Assembly (NCBI GenBank): GCA_029253965.1
Contig: JAQWYM010000012.1
Location: 1-39,520, forward strand
Reading direction: 5' to 3'
Source of the DNA: Gammaproteobacteria bacterium
GTDB taxonomy: Bacteria; Pseudomonadota; Gammaproteobacteria; UBA4575
Length of the DNA: 39,520 bases
This document shows, in pieces, positions 29,796-38,270 of the stretch. The position numbers and the translations under genes are program-made. Numbering within the stretch: the stretch's first letter is position 1; every line of letters begins with the position of its first letter. The notes below the pieces were generated by a model. That model made no database searches and was not told where the DNA came from. It worked only from the letters and a program-made list of their open reading frames with translations.

Positions 29796-30451
29796 GCGAT
29801 CTGGTCGGTATGTTTACTGTGCAAACACTCACGGACCGGACGAAAGCTAGTGCGGTGATGGCTACAAGGTCCATGTTGTTTGAGTGCACTGAGGTGATTA
29901 GCGCTTGGATAGCCTTTATGTTGAGCAAAGCCATACAGTGGAAAGTCTAAATGAAGATCACGCATTTCTTGATCACGCGCCACTTTAGCAATAATAGATG
30001 CGGCTGCAATAGCTTTAACGCGCTGATCACCTTTCACTACTGCGTAGGATAGAACGTCAAATTCAGGACTGAAGTTACCGTCAACCAAAACCAGTTCAGC
30101 CTTACAATCAAGCCCAGAAAAGGCCCGCTGCATAGCCAGCAAACTAGCATTCAAGATATTCAAATCATCAATTTCAGCCACTTCAGCGCGGCCTATAGAC
30201 CAAGCTAGCGCGTGACTTTTGATATAGGTGGATAAGGTTTCTCGCTTACTCTCGCTGATTTTTTTTGAATCATTCACCTCAGACCAGTCAGAGCCATCAC
30301 CTAAAATAACGGCGGCTGCAATAACCGGACCTGCGAGTGGACCACGCCCTGCTTCGTCTATACCAGCACAGGCGAGTAAGGAGACCTCAAGGTCTTCAGG
30401 GTCAATCTGCTTGTTATGTCGTAGCATCACTAATATAGGCTGTGGCTTCAT
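29792..30451 (-). CDS. rnhB: Ribonuclease HII
   Basis: RNase HII cuts RNA in RNA-DNA hybrids and starts removal of single ribonucleotides from DNA. The 219 residues contain CAGIDEAGRGPLAGPV with the catalytic Asp-Glu pair, the substrate-sensing GRG, VLVDG (third Asp), KGDQRVKAIAAASIIAKVARD (fourth Asp) and the YGFAQHKGYPSANHL C-terminus. A short N-terminal extension of about 28 residues precedes the core. A second ATG at 30427 is possible, but the first has the better upstream purines. It starts after a 203 bp non-coding gap, where lpxA and lpxB are found in most relatives. Confidence 0.95.
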   Translation of the reverse strand: MKPQPILVMLRHNKQIDPEDLEVSLLACAGIDEAGRGPLAGPVIAAAVILGDGSDWSEVNDSKKISESKRETLSTYIKSHALAWSIGRAEVAEIDDLNILNASLLAMQRAFSGLDCKAELVLVDGNFSPEFDVLSYAVVKGDQRVKAIAAASIIAKVARDQEMRDLHLDFPLYGFAQHKGYPSANHLSALKQHGPCSHHRTSFRPVRECLHSKHTDQIA

Positions 30452-30654
30452 GCCGTTCTTGTCAGATTGGAATAGCTTTTTTATAACATAGATTGGCCGT
30501 TGTTATGATAGTAATTCGACGTCAGCGTAGATAATAATGGCCTGTTTTACCATGACGTTATAGCGAGAGTTGGCTTGGCCCGCGGTTGCAGCCAAGGAGT
30601 TTCCTATTGCCTACCAGACTTAGCTACCGAGTACGCTTGAACTAGAGGACTGAG
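30452..30654. other. Non-coding gap between fabZ and rnhB (usual position of lpxA-lpxB)
   Basis: I see no open frame of note and no recognisable LpxA hexapeptide repeat or LpxB residue block in any frame. The gap holds one inverted repeat, CTTGGC (30574-30579) with GCCAAG (30591-30596), whose 11-base loop contains the palindrome CCGCGG. No T-tract follows on either strand. AT-rich stretches upstream of rnhB (around 30478-30490, minus strand TTATAA) could hold a promoter, but I cannot identify a -35 element. Confidence 0.5.
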
Positions 30655-31104
30655 TTAGTCGTCTAGCTCTTTAAACATACACTTCAGCTGCCCACTGGCG
30701 GCTAATTCATCATCAACATAGGCTGAACATTCAAACAGGCCTAGATTTCGCTTCATTCGTGAGATACGAGACTTGAGAATAAGCTGATCTCCTGGCACCA
30801 CGGGGCGCTTAAAACGGACATCATCGACACCGACAAAAAGAAATAAACTCTTTTTTTCAGGTCGTAAGGCAGGATCACTCAAAACCAGCACACCAGAGGC
30901 CTGAGCTAAGGCTTCAAGGATTAAGACACCAGGAAAAACTGGCGTACTAGGAAAATGTCCCGTGAAAAATGGCTCATTAATGCTGACATTCTTCTTTGCA
31001 ATAATCGAGTCACCATGATTACACTCGATAACACTGTCCAATAAGAGAAATGGATAACGGTGCGGTAGACAATCCATTATCTCTTGAACTGACATTGCAC
31101 TCAT
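30655..31104 (-). CDS. fabZ: 3-hydroxyacyl-[acyl-carrier-protein] dehydratase FabZ
   Basis: FabZ dehydrates 3-hydroxyacyl-ACP in fatty acid elongation. The 149 residues form a single hot-dog domain with LPHRYPFLLLDSV (14-26), catalytic H50 in FFTGHFPSTPVFPG, and catalytic E64 in LILEALAQASG. The DDVRFKRPVVPGDQL block is also present. FabZ is told from FabA by length and by these motifs. AGGGG lies eight bases before the ATG. Unlike the usual lpxD-fabZ-lpxA-lpxB arrangement, it stands between non-coding gaps on both sides, with a terminator and a possible promoter upstream, so it is likely its own transcription unit. Confidence 0.96.
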   Translation of the reverse strand: MSAMSVQEIMDCLPHRYPFLLLDSVIECNHGDSIIAKKNVSINEPFFTGHFPSTPVFPGVLILEALAQASGVLVLSDPALRPEKKSLFLFVGVDDVRFKRPVVPGDQLILKSRISRMKRNLGLFECSAYVDDELAASGQLKCMFKELDD

Positions 31105-31143
31105 TCTTTGCCCCTAGCAAGTACGACCCGTTTACTTTTATTA

Positions 31144-31172
31144 CTCATAATCAAACCTATCTGTACTTACAA
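31144..31172 (-). promoter_or_regulatory. Possible sigma70-type promoter for fabZ
   Basis: On the minus strand TTGTAA (31172-31167) and TATGAG (31149-31144) are separated by exactly 17 bp, each matching four of six consensus bases. It lies directly after the skp terminator and about 40 bp before the fabZ start. This is the natural place for a new promoter once the terminator isolates fabZ. It is based on motif match only. Confidence 0.4.
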
Positions 31173-31207
31173 AAAAGCGGCCTGACAGCATAAATCCGTC
31201 ACGCCAC
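31171..31207 (-). terminator. Intrinsic terminator after skp
   Basis: In the minus-strand transcript GTGGCGTGAC (31207-31198) pairs with GTCAGGCCGC (31186-31177): nine of ten positions pair, one as G-U, with a single G-G mismatch. An 11-base loop separates the arms, and the stem is followed at once by six U residues (31176-31171). It lies 21 bp past the skp stop and should end the pyrH-to-skp transcript before fabZ. A second inverted repeat, GCAATAAG/CTTATTGC (31214-31221 and 31227-31234), spans the skp stop codon itself but has no U-tract. Confidence 0.65.
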
Positions 31208-31227
31208 CATATAGCAATAAGAGTTGC

Positions 31228-31731
31228 TTATTGCGAGCTTAACTTCTCTAGCACTCTTGCGGTGATATCAATACTTGGACTTGCGTACAAGACTGGCTGT
31301 GTCAGCACCAAATCATAAGATTCTTTAGTCGCAATCTGCTGAATTACTTCGTATACCTTCTTCTGCAACACACCTAATTCTTCGTTACGGCGAATATTGA
31401 AGTCTTCACGCATTTCGTCACGCATGCGATTGAAGTCACGCTTTTGACTCAAGACATCACGCTCTAACTTAACGCGATTGCTTTCACTCATGATACTGCC
31501 ATCATTATTGAGTTTTTCTTCCAGCTTGAGAACTGCTTCACGTGCCGCAGTCAATCCCTTATCGCGAGCTGCAAATTCCTTCTCTAGCGACGAGCGTGCA
31601 GCACCAGCCTGCGGTGATTTCTCCATAATCTCACCAATATTAACAAAGCCTAGTTTTGGCTCTGCCAATGCGGTGCCCGCAACCATAAGTGTTGCAGCAA
31701 GGAAAGTACTGACGATTTTCTTGGTATTCAA
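31228..31731 (-). CDS. skp: Periplasmic chaperone Skp (OmpH family)
   Basis: Skp is a trimeric periplasmic chaperone that carries unfolded outer-membrane proteins to the BAM complex. The 167 residues start with a signal peptide (MNTKKIVSTFLAATLMVAG, cleavage after ALA). The beta-strand core LGFVNIGEIMEKSPQA follows, then two long charged amphipathic helices (about 45-125, rich in Lys, Arg and Glu) that form the tentacles, and the C-terminal strand YDLVLTQPVLYASPSIDIT. It follows bamA by 15 bp, the conserved order. A terminator lies just downstream. Confidence 0.94.
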   Translation of the reverse strand: MNTKKIVSTFLAATLMVAGTALAEPKLGFVNIGEIMEKSPQAGAARSSLEKEFAARDKGLTAAREAVLKLEEKLNNDGSIMSESNRVKLERDVLSQKRDFNRMRDEMREDFNIRRNEELGVLQKKVYEVIQQIATKESYDLVLTQPVLYASPSIDITARVLEKLSSQ

Positions 31732-31746
31732 TTTTATGCTCCTGCT

Positions 31747-34026
31747 TTAAAAGCTTGTGCCAAATTCAAACTGAAATGATTCAGTTTTGTCATTTTCTTC
31801 ATCGTTATATGCGCTTGAGAAGGACAGTGAAATCCCACCCAAACCTGTAATCATATTAAGTTCCATGCCATAACTACCGCGTAGTTCACTGATCTTAAAT
31901 TCTTCGACTTCTTCGTATACGTTACCAATATCTGTAAACACTCCCAAACGGAAACTTTTTGAGTCTGCCAATGCAGGAACTGGAAAGAAAACTTCGAGTC
32001 CAGCTGTTGTTTTAAGATTACCACCAAAGGCTCGATCTGCAGAGTCTCTGGGCCCTAAACTATTCGCCTTATAACCACGTACTGATGACGAACCACCCGC
32101 ACGGTATTTTTCAAAGAACGGTAAATCTGTGGTCGAACCATAAGCGTCACCATAGCCGATATTTGAACGCGCTGAGATAGTAAATATATCCGTTAGAGGG
32201 TAAAGAAATATATTCTTATAATCTAGCTTATAGTATTCAACATCACTATACGGTACCGATAATTCTACACCTCCTCGCTGATAAAAGCCTTCTGTACCAA
32301 AAACACGTCTATTTCGTGAATCGTGGCTGAGGTAAGAGCTTATACTCAGATTAATGAAATCACTGCCATTATCTTTAAGGAACTCATCGATCTCATCAGA
32401 AGCATCCGAACCCTTGGTAATCTTAGTTTTACGTAACTCTACAGTAGCACCGATACGATCCTCTTCTGTCAGTGGAATACCGTAGTTCGTACGCATACTA
32501 ATCTGATCAGAGTTGTAATCTGAAATATCCGCTTCTTTTGCATCTGTCGAAATGTAGCTAAAACCATAGCCGCGATTAACACCGTCAATCGTGTAATACG
32601 GATCATTATAGCTCACGTCATAAACCGTATTGACCTTACTAGTATTAATACTGAATGCAACAGACTTACCCGTACCTAAGAAGTTTTCTTGAGAAAGACT
32701 CGTGGTAATCACCGCGCCCTGACTATCAGAAAGACCGGCACCAATAGTAAAACTACCTGCTAATCGCTCAGCCACCGTCATGTTAATATCGACCATGTCA
32801 TCAGCACCAGGGATACGGATGGTCTCAAACTCGACTGACTCGACAAAAGCTAAGCGCTGAACTCTACGTCTAGAGGCTTCAATGCCTGTCTGTGAGAACC
32901 AACCGCCTTCCATCTGGCGAAGCTCACGGCGATAGACTTCATCGCGACTGTAATCATTTCCTGTGATATTTATTCTACGCACATAGACGCGCTTACCGGG
33001 ATCGATAAAGAAGGTTAGAACAACTGTCTTATCTTCCTCATTTACATCAGGCACTGGATTGACGCGGGCAAAAGCATAACCATCTTCACTGAGACGATTC
33101 TTAATCGCTTCTGCTGAGGCCACTACCTCTGCGCGCGAGAAAAACTGTTCTGTTGTTGCCAGCAACTTGCTTTCAAGCTCTTCTTTTGCAACAACAAAAG
33201 TACCCGCCAGCTTAATTTCTTTAATTTTATACTGATCACCCTCATCAACATTAACGGTGATGAAAATATCTTTTTTATCCTGTGAAATAGAAACCTGTGT
33301 CGAGGCTACGTTAAAATTTAGATAGCCTGTATTCAGATATTTAGAACGAAGCTTTTCAAGGTCTGCCTGAAGGCGTTGCTTCGAGTATTTCTCGTTATCA
33401 GATAATGGTTTCCACCAGGGTTTGATTCCCGACTCAAAAGATTCTTTAAGTTCTTTATCTTCATAGACCTGATTACCAATAATATTGACACCGCGAATCT
33501 CAGCGGCCTCACCTTCTGAAATCTGTATCTCGATATCAACCCGATTACGACTTAGTTCCGTCATCTCCGTTTTCATCTGCACACTGTATTTACCGCGTGA
33601 AAAGTATTGCTGCAGCAGCTCATTCTCTAAGCGTCCGAGTACTGAACGATTCAAAACTCGACCTGGTGCAATACCAATATCAGCCAGACTTTCAATCAGT
33701 TGCTCATCCGCAATATCTTTATTACCGACAATCTTCAGACTAGCGATACCCGGTCGCTCTTCAAGTACAACAATCAGAACATCACCGTCCTGACCCAAAC
33801 TAATGTCATTGAACAGCTCAGTTTTATACAATTCTTTAATAACTATTGCCGAATCGGCATTGGAGAACGTGTCACCGACTTTAACGGGTAAATAGGTGAA
33901 AACAGTTCCTGGGGAGATCCTTTCAAGACCCTGTAGAACGATGTCGCGAACCTTAAAAGACTCCGCTTGCGCTACTCCGAATATAAGCAGACAGGCCAAG
34001 CTGGCTTTGATAATGGTTTTGATCAC
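31747..34026 (-). CDS. bamA: Outer membrane protein assembly factor BamA
   Basis: BamA is the essential Omp85 insertase of the outer membrane. The 759 residues show a signal peptide (to about AQA21), five POTRA domains (about 22-90, 91-170, 173-262, 264-342, 345-420) and a 16-strand barrel. The barrel has the conserved loop 6 motif SSVRGYKANSLGPRD and a C-terminal strand ending in FQFEFGTSF with terminal Phe. It is somewhat shorter than E. coli BamA, mainly in surface loops. It lies between rseP and skp, the conserved order. I searched the 47 bp upstream and did not find a convincing sigmaE promoter. Confidence 0.96.
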   Translation of the reverse strand: MIKTIIKASLACLLIFGVAQAESFKVRDIVLQGLERISPGTVFTYLPVKVGDTFSNADSAIVIKELYKTELFNDISLGQDGDVLIVVLEERPGIASLKIVGNKDIADEQLIESLADIGIAPGRVLNRSVLGRLENELLQQYFSRGKYSVQMKTEMTELSRNRVDIEIQISEGEAAEIRGVNIIGNQVYEDKELKESFESGIKPWWKPLSDNEKYSKQRLQADLEKLRSKYLNTGYLNFNVASTQVSISQDKKDIFITVNVDEGDQYKIKEIKLAGTFVVAKEELESKLLATTEQFFSRAEVVASAEAIKNRLSEDGYAFARVNPVPDVNEEDKTVVLTFFIDPGKRVYVRRINITGNDYSRDEVYRRELRQMEGGWFSQTGIEASRRRVQRLAFVESVEFETIRIPGADDMVDINMTVAERLAGSFTIGAGLSDSQGAVITTSLSQENFLGTGKSVAFSINTSKVNTVYDVSYNDPYYTIDGVNRGYGFSYISTDAKEADISDYNSDQISMRTNYGIPLTEEDRIGATVELRKTKITKGSDASDEIDEFLKDNGSDFINLSISSYLSHDSRNRRVFGTEGFYQRGGVELSVPYSDVEYYKLDYKNIFLYPLTDIFTISARSNIGYGDAYGSTTDLPFFEKYRAGGSSSVRGYKANSLGPRDSADRAFGGNLKTTAGLEVFFPVPALADSKSFRLGVFTDIGNVYEEVEEFKISELRGSYGMELNMITGLGGISLSFSSAYNDEENDKTESFQFEFGTSF

Positions 34027-34073
34027 GTTAATTTTAATCGCTTTGTTAGACTAGTTAGTCGTTATCACAACTG

Positions 34074-35465
34074 TTAGCCAAGTAACCGTTGAAAATCATT
34101 ATAGAAAGCCACCAGCATCAAGCTGGCAAGAAGAACAATGCCTAGCTGCTGGGCATAAATCTGAATACCTTCTGAGACAGGACTACCCTTTACTATCTCA
34201 ATGCAATAGTACATTAAATGACCACCATCCAACATCGGAATCGGTAATAAATTGAGAACACCGATACTAATACTGATAATAGCCAAAGTGCCCAAGAATG
34301 TCGCCAAGCCTAACTGTGCTGATAAACCTGCGTATTCCGCAATCGATATAGGCCCGCTAATGTTTTTTAGCGACGCTTCACCAACCACAAGCTTAGCCAG
34401 TAGTTTAATGGTCAACACGCTCATATCAAGCGTTTTTGACATCCCTTTTTGCAATGCTTCAAAAGGAGCATATATAACCGTCACCTGATGCGCCATTATT
34501 TCATCTTTAATTCGCTCGCGCTCGGCATCATTTTCACCTAACCATGGATAAACGCCAATACGTCCCTGAGGCAGTTGGCTATCAGGCGCGAAATCGGGCG
34601 TTAATACTAGTGATTGTTGACGACCCGCACGTTCAACTTGAACGCTCAATTCCTGACCCGGATGTTGCCGTATCACCTCAACCCAGTGCCCCCAATCTTT
34701 AATCGTCTGACCATCAACAGCTAAAATACGATCCTTTTGCTGCAGACCAGCAGCCTGCGCTGCGCCGTCTGCTGTCAGCTCACCTAATACAGCTGGCAAC
34801 GTCGCACGCCATGGCTTAATCCCCATCTTATCCAGAGCCATACCCTCATCTAATAAGGCCTGAGTATCGCTTAAATCCATAATCACCTCGGCCTCAAAGC
34901 CGTTTGTATCACGCGTGGTGACACCAACTACACCATGACTTAAGGCTTGATCAATCAGTGCAATCCCAGCCTCTTCCCATGTCTTTACGTCTACACTGTT
35001 AACACGGACGATCTCGTCACCAGAACGCAGGCCGGCAACATAAGCGGGGCTACCTTCAATAGTGGCTCCAATCTCTGCTTTAAACCCCTGCACTCCAACC
35101 ACATACATCATCAGATAAGCAATTATCGCTAAAAGGAAGTTGAATATAGGCCCTGCCACTACGATGGCAAATCGTGAGGCCACTGGCTTTCGATTAAAAG
35201 TGAAAGCGAGGTCTTTATCTTCAACCGTGCCCTCACGCTCATCAAGCATCTTCACGTAACCGCCTAAGGGTAGAGCGGCAAGAACATACTCAATGCCACT
35301 GCGGCGTGAGACATGGCGCCATAGTGGCTTACCAAAACCAACAGAAAAACGCAGCACACGGACGCCTAAGAGCCGTGCAGCCAAATAATGGCCCAACTCA
35401 TGAATGGTGACAATCACACTGATAGCCACAATAAAAGAAGCGATACTGATTAGCACTGTATTCAT
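34074..35465 (-). CDS. rseP: Site-2 intramembrane metalloprotease RseP
   Basis: RseP cleaves anti-sigma factor RseA to release sigmaE in the envelope stress response, and removes leftover signal peptides. I use the ATG at 35465, which has AGGAAG just upstream and places the zinc motif HELGH at residues 22-26, the same numbers as in E. coli; the frame extends only to a TTG at 35480. The 463 residues contain four membrane segments, two periplasmic PDZ domains (about 115-200 with GSPAYVAGLRSGDEIV, and 210-285 with GAAQAAGLQQKDRILAVDG), and the second zinc/active-site segment NLLPIPMLDGGHL. It lies between dxr and bamA as usual. Confidence 0.95.
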   Translation of the reverse strand: MNTVLISIASFIVAISVIVTIHELGHYLAARLLGVRVLRFSVGFGKPLWRHVSRRSGIEYVLAALPLGGYVKMLDEREGTVEDKDLAFTFNRKPVASRFAIVVAGPIFNFLLAIIAYLMMYVVGVQGFKAEIGATIEGSPAYVAGLRSGDEIVRVNSVDVKTWEEAGIALIDQALSHGVVGVTTRDTNGFEAEVIMDLSDTQALLDEGMALDKMGIKPWRATLPAVLGELTADGAAQAAGLQQKDRILAVDGQTIKDWGHWVEVIRQHPGQELSVQVERAGRQQSLVLTPDFAPDSQLPQGRIGVYPWLGENDAERERIKDEIMAHQVTVIYAPFEALQKGMSKTLDMSVLTIKLLAKLVVGEASLKNISGPISIAEYAGLSAQLGLATFLGTLAIISISIGVLNLLPIPMLDGGHLMYYCIEIVKGSPVSEGIQIYAQQLGIVLLASLMLVAFYNDFQRLLG

Positions 35466-35500
35466 AGTCTTCCTATCCAAACTAACATTATTGTCTCACT

Positions 35501-36694
35501 CTAGAGGCCACTAGCAATCAGACATTCGGCTTTATAGCGGGCATCTTTATCGACATCAAAGACATCTTCAATAGTCACAATTTTAACTGCTTGCTGTTGC
35601 TTGACGATGCTCGCAACCACTTTATAAATATCCTGATAAGCAATCCTCAACTTGAGAAAAGCTGCGACTGCAATCTCATTGGCTGCATTCAAGGCAATTG
35701 TTGCCGCCTGTCCTTGTCGCTGGGCATCTAAAGCCAAGTTAAGACAGGGGAAACGCTCTGCATCTGGCTCATAAAACTCAAGGTTGGCACAGTCTGCTAG
35801 AGATAATGCCGCCACGCCTGAGTGGATGCGTTGTGGCCAGCCTAGAGCATGTGCGATCGGCACACACATATCCGGCTGCCCTAGATGAGCTAGAACTGAC
35901 CCATCACAATAACTCACGAGGGCATGGACCAAGGATTGTGGATGGATCAGCACCTTCACTTGATCCGCGTTTAGATCAAACAAGAAACAAGCTTCAATAA
36001 CCTCCAGCCCCTTATTCATCATTGTTGCTGAATCCACTGAAATCTTGCGCCCCATATCCCAGTTCGGGTGGTCACAGGCTTGTTCTGGTGTAACGCTAGC
36101 CAGCTGTTGCAACGGTGTCTTTAGAAATGGGCCGCCTGAGGCAGTTAGTGTGATGTGCTCAACCCCACGCATAAGATCAGAGCTAGATTGGTTAGCTAGA
36201 CACTGTAATACCGCATTATGTTCGCTATCAATCGGTAACAGTTTAGCGCCACTTTCAGCGGCAGCAGTGATTAACAATTCGCCAGCCATGACTAAGGCTT
36301 CTTTATTCGCGAGCAGTACATTTTTACCCGCCTCAGCTGCCGCTAAGGTCGAGGCCAAGCCAGCCGCACCGACAATAGCCGCCATCACACTATCAACGAC
36401 GTCTAACTGCACCACCTCGACAAGACCATTTTCAGCAGAGAGTAGCTCCGGGCTATCACTTAAGTTTTTTAGCTTGAGGCTAAATTTTGCTGCGGCCACC
36501 GCATCAGTCACAACCACATACTGTGGCTTGAATTGGATCACCTGTTGTAACAATAAATCGATCGACTGATGTGCACTTAGAGCAATGACATTAAAGCGCT
36601 CAGGGTTACAGGCAATAACCTCTAGAGTGCTGCGCCCAACGCTTCCTGTTGAACCCAGAATAGCGACCCCAGTTATTTTTTCTTGCGGCGCCAT
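35501..36694 (-). CDS. dxr: 1-deoxy-D-xylulose 5-phosphate reductoisomerase
   Basis: Dxr converts DXP to MEP with NADPH, the committed step of the MEP pathway. From the ATG at 36694 it has 397 residues, matching the family. An in-frame GTG at 36706, inside the end of cdsA, is the alternative start and has a GGG at suitable distance. Visible features are the NADPH fold GVAILGSTGSVGRSTL near the N-terminus, NKEALVMAG, the metal-binding LPIDSEHNAVLQCL, TASGGPFLKTP, NWDMGRKISVDSATMMNKGLE and NAANEIAVAAFL. With ispD and ispF it gives three pathway enzymes in this window. Confidence 0.97.
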   Translation of the reverse strand: MAPQEKITGVAILGSTGSVGRSTLEVIACNPERFNVIALSAHQSIDLLLQQVIQFKPQYVVVTDAVAAAKFSLKLKNLSDSPELLSAENGLVEVVQLDVVDSVMAAIVGAAGLASTLAAAEAGKNVLLANKEALVMAGELLITAAAESGAKLLPIDSEHNAVLQCLANQSSSDLMRGVEHITLTASGGPFLKTPLQQLASVTPEQACDHPNWDMGRKISVDSATMMNKGLEVIEACFLFDLNADQVKVLIHPQSLVHALVSYCDGSVLAHLGQPDMCVPIAHALGWPQRIHSGVAALSLADCANLEFYEPDAERFPCLNLALDAQRQGQAATIALNAANEIAVAAFLKLRIAYQDIYKVVASIVKQQQAVKIVTIEDVFDVDKDARYKAECLIASGL

Positions 36695-36696
36695 GA

Positions 36697-37497
36697 TCAA
36701 AGCCACGTCAGACCCAAGACAAAACCTGGTGCTGCGGCAAGTAGACTGTCGATGCGATCCAAGACACCCCCATGACCAGGGAATAGTGAACCACTGTCTT
36801 TCACTCCAGCATTACGTTTTAAGAGACTCTCAAACAAATCACCGACCACCGATATCAGTGCGCTAAAGATCGACAGCAACACAAAATAAACTGAGCTGAT
36901 GACGTTATATTCAAACCATTGTGCCGCCAGAACAGCGAATACCATTGTTCCAAGCAGAGCCCCTAGAACACCTTCTTTGGTTTTACCTGGGCTGAGCTCA
37001 GGCGCCAGCTTATTACGACCGAAACGTTTACCTGAAAAATAAGCAGCAATATCAGCCACCCAGATCAAGAGGAAAAAATAGAGCAGTAAGCTGGCATCAA
37101 TTCGATGCAGCATGATTAAGGCCAACCAACCGCTAACGATAATAAAATAACCACTCTGCTTAAGGAAGGAACGCAGCATAGGGCTACCTAACCAATTTGA
37201 TTCATAGACACTTAGCAAAATCAGCGCGAAGACCCAGTAGATACTCATGATAAGCATCAATAAATGATGATGCTCAGCAGTCAGCCAGTAATAAACAAAA
37301 CCCATGAAACCAGCACATACGGCGACGAAAGCGACCTTAGCACTTGTCTTACGCAGCACCATAACAGCCCATTCCCAGGCGCCGATAACGGCAAATACCG
37401 CTAATAAGAGAGCCAATGGCTGACTCGGCATCCACAGCAGCGCAGACAACAGCAAAGGCGCGAGAATAAGACCGGTGATAATTCGTTGACGCAACAT
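36697..37497 (-). CDS. cdsA: Phosphatidate cytidylyltransferase
   Basis: CdsA makes CDP-diacylglycerol from phosphatidic acid and CTP, the branch point of phospholipid synthesis. I use the ATG at 37497, one base after the uppS stop (266 residues); the frame runs back only to a TTG at 37509. It is an integral membrane protein with about eight hydrophobic segments. The CdsA signature lies near the C-terminus: SLLKRNAGVKDSG, then LFPGHGGVLDRIDSL with the metal-binding Asp residues. Its stop overlaps the alternative dxr start. The uppS-cdsA-dxr order is standard. Confidence 0.95.
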   Translation of the reverse strand: MLRQRIITGLILAPLLLSALLWMPSQPLALLLAVFAVIGAWEWAVMVLRKTSAKVAFVAVCAGFMGFVYYWLTAEHHHLLMLIMSIYWVFALILLSVYESNWLGSPMLRSFLKQSGYFIIVSGWLALIMLHRIDASLLLYFFLLIWVADIAAYFSGKRFGRNKLAPELSPGKTKEGVLGALLGTMVFAVLAAQWFEYNVISSVYFVLLSIFSALISVVGDLFESLLKRNAGVKDSGSLFPGHGGVLDRIDSLLAAAPGFVLGLTWL

Positions 37498-37498
37498 A

Positions 37499-38227
37499 CT
37501 AAGTCTCAATTTGTTCAGGCACTAGCCCATAGCGACGCTTGCGTATCGTATAACTAGCCAGCGCGAGCTCTAGATCCTTAGCATCGAAGTCTGGCCATAG
37601 CGTGTCGCTAAAGTAGAGCTCAGTATAGGCTAACTGCCAAATAAGAAAGTTACTAATGCGCTGTTCACCACCAGTACGAATGAAGAGATCAGGATCAGGG
37701 AGTGGATAGGTTGAAAGATATTTTTCCAAGGCAGCTTCATCAAGCTCATCGACATTTAAATTCAGCAGATGCGCTTGCTTGCATAGTTGTTTACTGGCTT
37801 GCATTAGATCCCAGCGACCACTGTAGTCAATGGCGATACTCAACAACATTCTATCATTGCCTTCGGTCAGCCTTTCAGTCTTTTCAATAAGCTCACACAG
37901 TTGTGCACTGAACTGTGTGCGACCACCAATAAAACGCACCTTTATCCCCTGTTGATACAAGGTTTCGGCATCATTCTCTAAGGATGAAAGGAAGAGTTCC
38001 ATGAGCGTCCGCACTTCTTCTTGCGGACGTTTCCAGTTTTCGCTACTGAAGGCGAACAGGGTCAGGTATTTTATATTTTTCTTAAGACAGGCTTCAATAA
38101 TCTTACGGCTAGCTTTCGCACCCTGCCGATGGCCAACAGTGCGGGGGAGTAAACGTTTACTCGCCCAGCGTCCATTCCCATCCATTACCACAGCAACATG
38201 TGTTGGTAGTGTTTTAGCTTTTGCCAT
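37499..38227 (-). CDS. uppS: Undecaprenyl diphosphate synthase
   Basis: UppS is a cis-prenyltransferase that makes the C55 lipid carrier for peptidoglycan and O-antigen units. The 242 residues show HVAVVMDGNGRWA (10-22) with the catalytic Asp16, then RTVGHRQGAKA, LTLFAFSSENWKRP, and the C-terminal signature PDLFIRTGGEQRISNFLIWQLAYTELYF. Length is normal. It starts 43 bp after frr. That spacer has AAGGCCTT followed shortly by a T6 run, too weak to call a terminator. Confidence 0.97.
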   Translation of the reverse strand: MAKAKTLPTHVAVVMDGNGRWASKRLLPRTVGHRQGAKASRKIIEACLKKNIKYLTLFAFSSENWKRPQEEVRTLMELFLSSLENDAETLYQQGIKVRFIGGRTQFSAQLCELIEKTERLTEGNDRMLLSIAIDYSGRWDLMQASKQLCKQAHLLNLNVDELDEAALEKYLSTYPLPDPDLFIRTGGEQRISNFLIWQLAYTELYFSDTLWPDFDAKDLELALASYTIRKRRYGLVPEQIET

Positions 38228-38270
38228 AGTTAATAAGACTGCAGTAAAAAAGTTAAGGCCTTCAAGGGGA

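Noticed and set aside
30452-31227. Conclusion that the organism lacks lipid A
   Set aside because: The window shows only that the genes are absent from this locus; kdsA is intact, and relocation is the simpler explanation until the genome is searched.
34027-34073. sigmaE promoter upstream of bamA
   Set aside because: I looked for a GAACTT-like -35 with a TCTGA/TCAAA-like -10 in the short spacer and found no acceptable pair.
36045-36569. 174-codon open frame on the plus strand inside dxr
   Set aside because: It is antisense to a well-conserved dxr, has a low-complexity Ser/Ala/Thr-rich translation, no ribosome binding site and no family features.
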